A stretch of 13,189 nucleotides of DNA from contig CALBNQ010000183.1 of assembly GCA_937896495.1 (NCBI GenBank), positions 1 through 13,189 on the forward strand. Reading direction: 5' to 3'. Below, piece after piece: positions 6,796 to 13,189 of this stretch. The notes beneath the pieces are model-generated. The model made no database searches. It was not told the DNA's origin and worked only from the letters and a program-made list of their open reading frames with translations. A program made the position numbers and the translations under genes. Within the stretch, counting starts at the first letter, position 1. Each line of letters starts with the position of its first letter. The stretch comes from an uncultured archaeon. GTDB lineage: Archaea; Thermoproteota; Nitrososphaeria; Nitrososphaerales; Nitrosopumilaceae.

Positions 6796-8085
6796 TTAAT
6801 TTGTTAATTCTGATGCAATATTTTGTAGCATAATTTTCTTTACCTCTTCAATATTTTGAGAATTTCCTATGGTCCACATTGCTTTAACAAGTGCTACTTC
6901 AGGAATCATATTTTCTAAAGGAATAATACCTAAATCCAGCAAATCTCTACCACTTTCGTAAACAGTCATTCTAACTCTACCGTCCATACATTGAGATGTC
7001 ATGCCTAAAAACATCTCTTTTTCATTTGCTTTTTTGATATTTTCATACATGACTTTTCCAACATGTCCTAAACCTGTTCCTTCAAAAATTATTCCTTTAT
7101 ACCCCATCTCAATTATTTGACTTAATAAGTTTGGGTCAAATCCTGGATGATATTTTACAAGTGCAACTTTCGAATCAAGATTAATTCTTGGTTGAAATTC
7201 ATCTTTTTCAAAATAATTTTTAGAAATATTTTTTTGAATATGTTTTTCTGTAATGATAAAAGCTGGATCATCTCCAATTGTTTGAAATGCTCCTCTTTTA
7301 CTTGTATGATTTTTTCGTACTCGAGTTCCTAAATGGCATACAATGGTATTATCATTTTCGTCTTGATGCATAGCAACGTATACTCCTTTTGTATTGTTTT
7401 CTATGATGAATTTTGTTGCACCTATCAAATTTAATGCTGCGTCTGATGATGCACGATCTGATGATCTTTGTGAACCTACTAATACAATTGGAATTGGAAA
7501 TCCTGAAAGTGCAAATGAAAGAAATGATGATGTATAGTGCATGGTATCTGTTCCATGTGCAATAATAATTCCAGAATAATCTGATTTTGAAAATTTCTCA
7601 ATTTTTTCTGCAATTTTTAACCAATGTTCTGGCATTATATTCTCAGAATATTCTGAAAATAATACTTCAGTATCTATTGTTGCAATTTTGGACAATTCTG
7701 GAACTGACGCATTCAATTCTTCAGCTGTTAGCACTGGTGTTACTGCACCTGTTCTATAATCAATTTTACTTGCAATTGTCCCACCTGTTGATAACAATAA
7801 AATTTTTGGTAATCCATGTACCTTTTCAATATTTTCATTTATTTTTGAAATTTTTACTGCATTTTGTTCTTTTTTTACATTCTTAATTTTTGAAATCTCT
7901 AAACCAATATTGTAACCGCTTTTTAATTTTAAAACAATATGTTTGTCGTCACTATGTTCATATCTTGGCATAATTATGCCTGAATAAACAATATCAGTTA
8001 ATATTGTTACTGCATCTCCAATAGTAATTTGATTTGATTTCAAAAATTCTAATGAATTACCATTATACCCTCTATATTCTGACAT
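6796..8085 (-). CDS. gatD: Glutamyl-tRNA(Gln) amidotransferase subunit D
   Basis: GatD is the L-asparaginase-like glutaminase of the GatDE complex, freeing ammonia from an amide donor and passing it to GatE. The 429 residues comprise an N-terminal small beta-barrel domain specific to GatD (about 1-85) and an asparaginase domain (about 93-429). Active-site residues by alignment in my head with type II asparaginase are T103 in STGGTIAS (99-106), T179 and D180 in HGTDTM (177-182), and K258 in RVRKNHTSKRGAF. The N-terminal domain distinguishes it from a free asparaginase, as does gatE beginning 11 bases downstream. The start is ATG at 8085. No ribosome binding site is seen before it, but a TATA-like stretch lies in the short gap to cdc48. 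Confidence 0.96.
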   Translation of the reverse strand: MSEYRGYNGNSLEFLKSNQITIGDAVTILTDIVYSGIIMPRYEHSDDKHIVLKLKSGYNIGLEISKIKNVKKEQNAVKISKINENIEKVHGLPKILLLSTGGTIASKIDYRTGAVTPVLTAEELNASVPELSKIATIDTEVLFSEYSENIMPEHWLKIAEKIEKFSKSDYSGIIIAHGTDTMHYTSSFLSFALSGFPIPIVLVGSQRSSDRASSDAALNLIGATKFIIENNTKGVYVAMHQDENDNTIVCHLGTRVRKNHTSKRGAFQTIGDDPAFIITEKHIQKNISKNYFEKDEFQPRINLDSKVALVKYHPGFDPNLLSQIIEMGYKGIIFEGTGLGHVGKVMYENIKKANEKEMFLGMTSQCMDGRVRMTVYESGRDLLDLGIIPLENMIPEVALVKAMWTIGNSQNIEEVKKIMLQNIASELTN

Positions 8086-8103
8086 TTATGAGAATTAGAT
8101 TAG

Positions 8104-8114
8104 TTATTTAATTA
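8104..8114 (-). promoter_or_regulatory. Possible TATA-like box of gatD
   Basis: The minus strand reads TAATTAAATAA here, centred about 24 bases before the gatD ATG at 8085. Together with the absence of a ribosome binding site, this suggests a leaderless gatDE transcript starting in the 32-base gap after cdc48. The base composition is AT-rich throughout, so chance is possible. Confidence 0.35.
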
Positions 8115-8117
8115 AAA

Positions 8118-10304
8118 CTACCTGTAATAGGAAGCTACTAATTTTTCACCCATCTTGAGTTCTTTTTGATCTCTAACTTTCTTTACAGCTTCTTCAAAGT
8201 GTTTCATTTCCACTTTAGCATCAATGGCTTGTTTTTCAATCTCTTTCACATCTGGATGTGAGTCTAAATATTTATGAATCACTAAAGAAACTGCAGTATT
8301 TGCAATTGATGCTGTATCTGCTCCACTTAGTCCATCAGTTATATCTGCAAGTTTCTCGAAATCAACATGATTTGGATCACTTTCATCAGTAATTGTTGGT
8401 ATTTTTTCAGCATTAATTTTTAAAATACTTTTTCTACTCTCTTTATCTGGTAGTGGAATTTGAATAATTTTATCAAATCTTCCAGGGCGTAATAATGCTG
8501 GATCAATCATATCTGCTCTATTTGTTGCTGCCAATACTATAACACCATGCATATTTTCCATTCCATCTAATTCTGTTAATAATTGACTTACAACTCTCTC
8601 AGAAACAGCTGTTTCTCCTCCTGCTCCCCGAATTGGTGCAATGGAATCAATTTCATCAAAGAATACAACACATGGTGCAGATTGACGTGCTCGTTTGAAA
8701 ATTTCTCTGATTCCTCTTTCTGATTCACCAACCCATTTTGAGAGTAATTCTGGACCTCTAACTGATACAAAGTTTGCTTCACTTTCTGTGGCAACAGCTT
8801 TTGCAAGTAATGTTTTACCTGTTCCACTTGGACCATGAAGTAATATTCCTCGTGGCATACTGTGCCCTAATTTATCATAAAGACCAGGATATTTCATTGG
8901 CCATTCTACAGCTTCTTGTAATTCTTGTTTTACATCTTTCAAACCTCCAACATCATCCCATTTTACATCTGGATTTTCAATGAAAACTTCTCTCATTCCA
9001 GAAGGTGTTACTTCAATCAAAGCTTTTGTAAAATCTTCTTGATTAACGATTAATTTATCTAAAGTTTCTGGAGGTAGTTTCTCTTCTTCTAAATTAAGAA
9101 TAGGTAATAACCTTCTCAGACATTTCATTGCAGCTTCTTTACATAGATATTCCAAATCTGCACCAACATATCCGTGACTTACTGATGAAATTTTTTCTAA
9201 TTTCACATCATCATCTAACGGCATATTTCTACTATGGATTGCAAGAATATCTTTTCTACCTTTTTTGTCTGGAACTTTAATTTCAATTTCTCTATCAAAT
9301 CTACCAGGTCTTCGAAGTGCTGGATCAATTGCATTTGGTCTATTGGTTGCAGAAATTACAATTACTTTACCTCTTGCTTCTAAACCATCCATTAATGATA
9401 ACATTTGAGAAACAACCCTTCTTTCAACTTCCCCTGTTACTTCTTCTCTTTTTGGTGCAATAGAATCTATTTCATCCACAAAAATTATTGAAGGAGCTTT
9501 TTCTCTTGCTTCTTTAAAAATTTCTCTTAACCTTGCTTCACTTTCGCCGTAAAACTTACTCATTATTTCTGGGCCTGAAATACTGATAAAATGTGCATTA
9601 CTTTCATTTGCAACAGCTTTTGCAAGTAATGTTTTTCCTGTTCCTGGAGGACCGTACAATAATACTCCTTTTGGTGCTTCAATCCCTAATTTTTCAAAAA
9701 TTTCTGGATGTCTTAAAGGTAATTCAATCATCTCTCTAACTTTTTTAATTTCATTATGTATTCCACCAATGTCTTCATAGGTTACTTGTGGAACACCGCG
9801 TAACGTTTCTCCTTTTTCAGCAATATGGAACACCGTTTTTTGAGTTATTAACACTGCATCAGCAGCTGGGGTTACTCCTATAACTTGAAAAGTTAAACGT
9901 CCACCAAAATATGGAACCATTACGTTATCTCCCTTTATCAAAGGAACACTTTCTAAAGCATCTGCTAAATATCTCTCATCAATTGGAGGTATTGCTTCTA
10001 ATGGTGCAACAACTACTTTTTCAGCTGCAACTGCCTTAATTTTTCTAACTGAAATTGTATCCCCAATTGCAATACCTGAATTATTTCTACCTAATCCGTC
10101 TATTCTGATTATTCCTTTTCCTTCATCTGATGGATAAAGAGGAAGACATTTTGCAACTGTTCGTCTCTTACCTTTTATTTCTATGACATCGCCTGTAGAT
10201 GCACCAAGTGTATCCATAGAATCATAGTCAATTCTTGCCACTCCACGACCTACATCTCTTGTATATGCTTCAAGAACTTTGAGAGAAAGTGCATTCTGAC
10301 TCAT
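8118..10304 (-). CDS. Cdc48/VCP-type AAA+ ATPase (CDC48 family)
   Basis: This double-ring AAA+ unfoldase pulls proteins apart with ATP and, in archaea, can feed the 20S proteasome. The 728 residues begin with an N-domain: a double-psi barrel (about 3-90) and a second subdomain to about 170. Ring D1 has Walker A GPPGTGKT (218-225), Walker B IIFVDEID (273-280) and [10 protein letters not shown] (331-340). Ring D2 has GPSGTGKT (491-498), VVFFDEID (546-553) and [10 protein letters not shown]. The C-terminus ends SYYR, so YYR fits the hydrophobic-Tyr-X tail that docks AAA+ rings on the proteasome. An ATG at 10316 would add MILY, but the second ATG at 10304 is preferred: the TATA box lies 26 bases before it, and the family begins near [10 protein letters not shown]. 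It heads a run of minus-strand genes with gatD and gatE and is divergent from rpl2. Confidence 0.97.
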   Translation of the reverse strand: MSQNALSLKVLEAYTRDVGRGVARIDYDSMDTLGASTGDVIEIKGKRRTVAKCLPLYPSDEGKGIIRIDGLGRNNSGIAIGDTISVRKIKAVAAEKVVVAPLEAIPPIDERYLADALESVPLIKGDNVMVPYFGGRLTFQVIGVTPAADAVLITQKTVFHIAEKGETLRGVPQVTYEDIGGIHNEIKKVREMIELPLRHPEIFEKLGIEAPKGVLLYGPPGTGKTLLAKAVANESNAHFISISGPEIMSKFYGESEARLREIFKEAREKAPSIIFVDEIDSIAPKREEVTGEVERRVVSQMLSLMDGLEARGKVIVISATNRPNAIDPALRRPGRFDREIEIKVPDKKGRKDILAIHSRNMPLDDDVKLEKISSVSHGYVGADLEYLCKEAAMKCLRRLLPILNLEEEKLPPETLDKLIVNQEDFTKALIEVTPSGMREVFIENPDVKWDDVGGLKDVKQELQEAVEWPMKYPGLYDKLGHSMPRGILLHGPSGTGKTLLAKAVATESEANFVSVRGPELLSKWVGESERGIREIFKRARQSAPCVVFFDEIDSIAPIRGAGGETAVSERVVSQLLTELDGMENMHGVIVLAATNRADMIDPALLRPGRFDKIIQIPLPDKESRKSILKINAEKIPTITDESDPNHVDFEKLADITDGLSGADTASIANTAVSLVIHKYLDSHPDVKEIEKQAIDAKVEMKHFEEAVKKVRDQKELKMGEKLVASYYR

Positions 10305-10325
10305 ATACAAAATCATTATTTCTAA

Positions 10326-10333
10326 TTTTTATA
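10326..10333 (-). promoter_or_regulatory. TATA box of cdc48
   Basis: The minus strand reads TATAAAAA, the best archaeal TATA match in the window. Its centre is 26 bases before ATG 10304, so transcription should begin at that ATG and the message is leaderless. The other ATG, at 10316, is only 10-17 bases from the box, too close to be transcribed. Confidence 0.65.
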
Positions 10334-10366
10334 CCTTTGTGGTAATTCCAAAATCACAATCACAAG

Positions 10367-10374
10367 CTTAAAAT
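10367..10374 (+). promoter_or_regulatory. TATA-like box of rpl2
   Basis: CTTAAAAT is centred about 30 bases before the TTG start at 10400, giving a predicted transcript start only a few bases before the codon. GAAGGA at 10384-10389 could act as a ribosome binding site if the leader is longer. The cdc48 TATA box lies about 40 bases away on the other strand, so the two promoters share the 95-base gap. Confidence 0.4.
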
Positions 10375-10399
10375 CCTCTATCTGAAGGAAACGATCAAC

Positions 10400-11134
10400 T
10401 TGGGTAAAAGACCATTAGTAAGAAGACGAGGCCGTGGAGGAAATCAGTTTAGATCTACATCTACTGGAAAAGTAGGTTCTAAGGCAAATTATCCTCGTTT
10501 TCCGTTGTCTGAACAACATCAAGGTGAAATAATTGATTTGGTTCATGAACGTGGTAGAGAAGCACCGTTGTCAAAAATTAGATTTGAAGATGGTTCTGTT
10601 TCATTTGTTCCAGCTGTTCTTGGAACCAAAGTTGGAGAAACTTTACAATTTGGATTAAAATCAAAAATTGAAAAAGGTAACGTCATTAGTGTTCAAAACA
10701 TTCCTGATGGAACCATTGTATGTAATATTGAAAAACACTTTGGAGATGGTGGTGCTATTGTAAAATCAGCAGGTACTGATGCAACAATTTTCTCTCATGG
10801 CGATGATGGTGTTACTGTTAAACTTCCTTCTGGAAAATTTGCTGTTTTGAATCCAAAAAATAGAGCTATGATTGGTACTCTAGCTGGAGGAGGAGCTAGT
10901 GAACGACACTTTATGAGTGCAGGCAACAAATGGAGAAGTTTCAAAGCTAAAGGAAAGAAATATCCAATTGTTAGAGGTGTTGCACAAGCTGCATATGTTC
11001 ACCCACACGGCGGTGGTCGTCATCAACATGTCGGACAAAGTTCAACTGTTTCTAGAGATGCACCTCCTGGTGCAAAGGTTGGAAGCATTGCTGCTAGAAA
11101 AACTGGTCGAGCAAGAATTAAAGAAAGAAAATAG
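10400..11134 (+). CDS. rpl2: 50S ribosomal protein L2 (uL2)
   Basis: uL2 binds 23S rRNA near the peptidyl transferase centre and is needed for subunit joining. The 244 residues are the archaeal length. The basic N-terminus MGKRPLVRRRGRGGNQFRS is typical of archaea. The conserved C-terminal part carries HPHGGGRHQHVG, including the histidine implicated in peptidyl transfer, and ends in a lysine/arginine-rich tail. The start is TTG at 10400; no in-frame ATG lies in the preceding gap, and the archaeal family begins with MGKR. It stands alone here, between cdc48 and acylphosphatase, instead of lying between the L23 and S19 genes as in the S10 cluster of many archaea and bacteria. Confidence 0.98.
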   Translation: MGKRPLVRRRGRGGNQFRSTSTGKVGSKANYPRFPLSEQHQGEIIDLVHERGREAPLSKIRFEDGSVSFVPAVLGTKVGETLQFGLKSKIEKGNVISVQNIPDGTIVCNIEKHFGDGGAIVKSAGTDATIFSHGDDGVTVKLPSGKFAVLNPKNRAMIGTLAGGGASERHFMSAGNKWRSFKAKGKKYPIVRGVAQAAYVHPHGGGRHQHVGQSSTVSRDAPPGAKVGSIAARKTGRARIKERK

Positions 11135-11183
11135 TTTCTCTTTAACCTAAAATTGATTAGTAACTTGTAAGAAAATTATCTCA

Positions 11184-11462
11184 ATGTCAAATAAACGAGT
11201 TCGAATTGTTGTTACTGGAAGGGTACAAGGTGTTTTTTTCCGACAATCACTAAAAATTATCGCAAAAAAAAATAATATTTTTGGATGGGTAAAAAATCTT
11301 AAAGATGGTAGTGTGGAATCTGTTTTAGAAGGAAATACAGAAAATGTTAGAAAAACTATTGATTGGGCTCATATTGGTCCAGCAAATTCGATAGTTGATA
11401 ATGTAGAGATACATAATGAAAAATTCATTACAGAGTTTTCAAAATTTGACATTTTGTATTAA
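11184..11462 (+). CDS. acyP: Acylphosphatase
   Basis: Acylphosphatase hydrolyses carboxyl-phosphate bonds such as those of acetyl phosphate or 1,3-bisphosphoglycerate; it is a small cytoplasmic enzyme. The 92 residues match the family length. The phosphate-binding loop is GRVQGVFFR (12-20) with catalytic R20, and the second signature GWVKNLKDGSVE (34-45) holds catalytic N38. It starts at ATG 11184, 49 bases after rpl2, with no clear ribosome binding site; a weak TATA-like stretch (CTAAAATT, 11147-11154) is somewhat far from the ATG. Its physiological substrate in Thaumarchaeota is not known. It ends facing the SRP RNA gene. Confidence 0.95.
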   Translation: MSNKRVRIVVTGRVQGVFFRQSLKIIAKKNNIFGWVKNLKDGSVESVLEGNTENVRKTIDWAHIGPANSIVDNVEIHNEKFITEFSKFDILY

Positions 11463-11515
11463 TAATTAAATTTCAATTTTAAAATAAATATAAAAATTCT
11501 TCAAATTAAATTTTA
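11463..11515. terminator. AT-rich two-way termination region between acyP and the SRP RNA
   Basis: The 53 bases between the converging genes are nearly all A and T. The minus strand has TTTTT (11493-11497) and further short T runs a little downstream of the RNA's 3' end; the plus strand has a four-T run after acyP (11477-11480). I see no hairpin, in line with archaeal oligo-T termination. No gene fits here. Confidence 0.45.
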
Positions 11516-11835
11516 ATGGTAGCAGTTCTGTTGGTTCCAGTCTAGACGAATAGCCCCATTTCAAGGCATACAAGATCCGCCACGTTGACGAGGAAGCGTG
11601 GATGCTCCACCTTAGGATTGTTCCCTCCCGGACCTCATCCCTTTCAATGGCTCGGTCTTAGACGTCATCCCTTCGGATAATTCTAGTCCTGCAACCACCC
11701 GCCTCGGCGTGATTTCATTTCCGCACACCAAGTGGGAATTACCCATCTAGAGATTTACCCAACAGTTACTAATCTCTGCATATAGCCGGTTTCAGAATAG
11801 GGCACGGCTAGCACCCTGATCCTACCTACTACCAT
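11516..11835 (-). ncRNA. ffs: Signal recognition particle 7S RNA
   Basis: This 320-base RNA is the scaffold of the SRP, which binds SRP19 and SRP54 and targets membrane and secreted proteins. On the minus strand the ends pair as helix 1 (ATGGTAG 11829-11835 with CTACCAT 11516-11522). Helix 3 (AGGG/CCCT) and helix 4 (TCTG/CAGA) carry loops with TAGCCG (11805-11810) and CGGCTA (11783-11788), the known loop-loop contact. Helix 5 closes with CTGTTGG (11759-11765) and CCAACAG (11528-11534). Helix 6 is TTATCC-GAAG-GGATGA (11665-11680), with the GNAR tetraloop read by SRP19. Helix 8, the SRP54 site, contains AGGTCCGGGAGGGAACA (11619-11635). ACCGGCTATATGC is close to the archaeal consensus. GC content is far above the flanks. 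Ends are set by helix 1 and the promoter, so a base or two of error is possible. Confidence 0.95.
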
Positions 11836-11855
11836 TTTTCCTAAAAGAAAGTATG

Positions 11856-11863
11856 TTATATTT
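11856..11863 (-). promoter_or_regulatory. TATA box of the SRP RNA gene
   Basis: The minus strand reads AAATATAA, centred about 25 bases before position 11835, where helix 1 begins. The box lies in the 31-base gap that follows the ttuA-like stop codon, so the RNA has its own promoter. Confidence 0.6.
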
Positions 11864-11866
11864 GCA

Positions 11867-12781
11867 TTAGGTTTGATTCTCTTTTAGTTTCAAAATCATA
11901 CTACACACTGAACATACATCCCCAGTACATTGATTGCCACATTTTTTACAAATCATTTTTTGTTTATAATTGGTATCTTTTACAATCTGTGATACTCTGA
12001 GAATTGATTGATACAAATTATTTTTAATTCCACTGTGTCGAGTTTCTAATGAATTAAGAAATTCTCGAATTTCTGTCCTAATTCCCTCATTCATGTGTGG
12101 GCAAGGCTCTGATTGAAAAGGCAAATCATTTGTAAATGCATAAAATACAATTTCAGATTCATAAATTTCACTAAACGGTTTTATCTTTCTTAAAGAATTT
12201 TTTGAAGTATCCGGATCCATCCATCCAATTTTATTTGTATCTCCTGAAAGCATGTTAATTACAAAAGTTTGTAGTGTATCATCCAAATTATGACCAGTTG
12301 CAATTACATCTGCGTTAATTGATTTTGCTGCATGATCTAACGCTCGGCGCCTAAATGTGCCACATATTGAGCAGGAAGAAAGTTTTTGATCCTTTCTTAA
12401 TTCTAAAGATTCCTCCAATGTAAGTTCAAAGAGTTTTTTATACGAGAAAACCTTGTGTTGTATATTCAATTGCGCACAAAAGTTTTCAACAATTTTTAAT
12501 GCCTCATCTCTGTACCCAGGAATTCCTTCGTCAATTGTAACAGCGAGCAGTCTGAAATTATGAGTTTTTGACATTTTATTTAAGACATCTAATAATACTA
12601 GGGAATCTTTTCCACCGGAAACAGCAACACAAACAAGTTCATTGTTTTTGATCATTTTGTATTTTGAGATTGTTTTAGCCGCTTTATGTAAAATTGAATC
12701 AGAAAAACATTCAGAACAAAGTGTTTCTCCAGAATATTTTCTTGAATAAGATGCTTGTTTTTGACATTTATTGCAAATCAT
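11867..12781 (-). CDS. tRNA 2-thiolation enzyme, TtuA/Ncs6 (Ctu1) family
   Basis: Enzymes of this family adenylate a tRNA uridine and replace its 2-oxygen with sulfur (s2U at wobble position 34 or s2T at position 54). The 304 residues show the full layout. An N-terminal zinc finger has C3, C6, C22 and C25. The PP-loop ATP site is SGGKDS (55-60). C137 and C140 (CSICG) with C227 (EPCPH) are the three expected ligands of the catalytic iron-sulfur cluster. GHNLDD (163-168) is a second nucleotide-site motif. A C-terminal zinc finger has C278, C281, C290 and C293, with an extra C285 inside. A sulfur-carrier protein (SAMP/TtuB type) is the usual donor but is not in the window. Whether it acts on position 34 or 54 cannot be decided from sequence. 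The start is ATG 12781; the gene stands 67 bases from the upstream M50 gene. Confidence 0.93.
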   Translation of the reverse strand: MICNKCQKQASYSRKYSGETLCSECFSDSILHKAAKTISKYKMIKNNELVCVAVSGGKDSLVLLDVLNKMSKTHNFRLLAVTIDEGIPGYRDEALKIVENFCAQLNIQHKVFSYKKLFELTLEESLELRKDQKLSSCSICGTFRRRALDHAAKSINADVIATGHNLDDTLQTFVINMLSGDTNKIGWMDPDTSKNSLRKIKPFSEIYESEIVFYAFTNDLPFQSEPCPHMNEGIRTEIREFLNSLETRHSGIKNNLYQSILRVSQIVKDTNYKQKMICKKCGNQCTGDVCSVCSMILKLKENQT

Positions 12782-12848
12782 ATCTTTTTAACTATTTTTT
12801 CAGTAATTTAGGTTTTAACGTGAATCATATTTTATTATCTTTGTTACA

Positions 12849-13189
12849 TTAGATTGTGAACCATCCAGATTTCATATAAGATAATGCAATATTGAGACCA
12901 AATATGGCAAAGGTAATTCCATAAATCGAAAACATAATCGCGTTAATTTTTCTCTCTGACGCTTTCTTTTCAATAATTGTATAGATAAATTTGCCTCCAT
13001 CAAGTATTGGCAATGGAAGCATGTTGATGATTCCAATGAAAAATGAAATCATCCACAACCAAAGTAAAAACATAGACACTTGAGGGTCCCATTCTATGAA
13101 ATTATAAACTGGTTTGTAAAACGCACTATCTCTCATAATCCCAACTAGACCCTTATCAGGATCATCAGGAGAAGGCATGATCTCAACAG
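12849..13189 (-). CDS. M50 (site-2-protease-like) membrane metalloprotease, C-terminal part
   Basis: This is the last part of a zinc protease that cuts inside the membrane. The frame is open to the window edge (codons V, E, I precede the M at 13178), so that M is not the start and the N-terminal part with the HExxH zinc motif lies outside. Visible are a transmembrane segment (about MFLLWLWMISFFIGIINML in the 109 residues from 13178), followed directly by LPLPILDGG, the family's NxxPxPxLDGG motif whose aspartate is the third zinc ligand, and a last hydrophobic segment (IMFSIYGITFAIFGLNIAL) before a short tail. In other organisms such proteases release membrane-bound regulators or clear signal peptides; the substrate here is unknown. 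It precedes the ttuA-like gene on the same strand. Confidence 0.88.
   Translation of the reverse strand, partial: VEIMPSPDDPDKGLVGIMRDSAFYKPVYNFIEWDPQVSMFLLWLWMISFFIGIINMLPLPILDGGKFIYTIIEKKASERKINAIMFSIYGITFAIFGLNIALSYMKSGWFTI

Noticed and set aside
6796..8085. Free L-asparaginase instead of GatD
   Set aside because: The extra N-terminal domain of about 90 residues and the gatE gene 11 bases downstream identify it as GatD.
10305..10316. ATG at 10316 as start of cdc48 (adds MILY)
   Set aside because: It is only 10-17 bases from the TATA box, closer than polymerase can start, and the family begins near the second ATG.
11516..11835. RNase P RNA as the identity of the GC-rich island
   Set aside because: The helix 8 SRP54 site, the helix 6 GNAR loop and the helix 3/helix 4 loop complementarity are all SRP features, and the minus-strand ends pair as SRP helix 1. 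No RNase P conserved regions were seen.
1..13189. Mobile element, prophage, defence island or other new multi-gene system
   Set aside because: No transposase, integrase, inverted repeats, toxin-antitoxin pair or foreign base composition was seen; nearly every gene belongs to a known housekeeping family.

Overview
The window looks like the chromosome of an ammonia-oxidising marine-type Thaumarchaeon (Nitrososphaerota, Nitrosopumilus-like). The signs are strongly AT-rich DNA, archaeal-only genes (gatD/gatE amidotransferase, HbYX-tailed Cdc48, archaeal uL2, an archaeal 7S SRP RNA) beside a bacterial-type GrpE-DnaK-DnaJ set, a tRNA without an encoded CCA end, and TATA-like boxes about 25-28 bases before several start codons, as expected for leaderless archaeal transcripts. 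The genus is inferred from gene content and protein style; no database was searched.

Layout. 1-315 (+) is the end of an unrecognised gene cut by the left edge. 351-4531 (+) is a chaperone operon: grpE, dnaK, dnaJ and a HAD-fold 5'(3')-deoxyribonucleotidase-like gene, with a promoter before grpE and a possible second one before dnaJ. 4528-4692 (-) is a very small CxxC/His protein that overlaps the operon's last codon tail to tail. 4772-4856 (+) is tRNA-Leu(CAG). 4862-10304 (-) holds gatE, gatD and cdc48, read in the order cdc48, gatD, gatE. 10400-11134 (+) is the ribosomal protein uL2 gene, divergent from cdc48 across a 95-base two-way promoter region. 11184-11462 (+) is acylphosphatase. 11516-11835 (-) is the SRP (7S) RNA, an island of higher GC whose helices can be paired by eye. 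11867-12781 (-) is a TtuA/Ncs6-type tRNA 2-thiolation enzyme. 12849-13189 (-) is the C-terminal part of an M50 site-2-protease-like membrane peptidase cut by the right edge.

How it works together. This is a housekeeping region devoted to making and looking after proteins: tRNA charging (GatDE converts Glu-tRNA(Gln) to Gln-tRNA(Gln)), tRNA modification (TtuA), the ribosome (uL2), membrane targeting (SRP RNA), folding (GrpE/DnaK/DnaJ), and unfolding for the proteasome (Cdc48) or in the membrane (M50 protease). I see no mobile element, CRISPR array, phage gene or defence system. No exciting new system is evident. The least explained items are the 54-residue CxxC/His protein at 4528-4692, the fragment at 1-315, the repeats in dnaK and dnaJ, and a mismatch in the tRNA-Leu acceptor stem.
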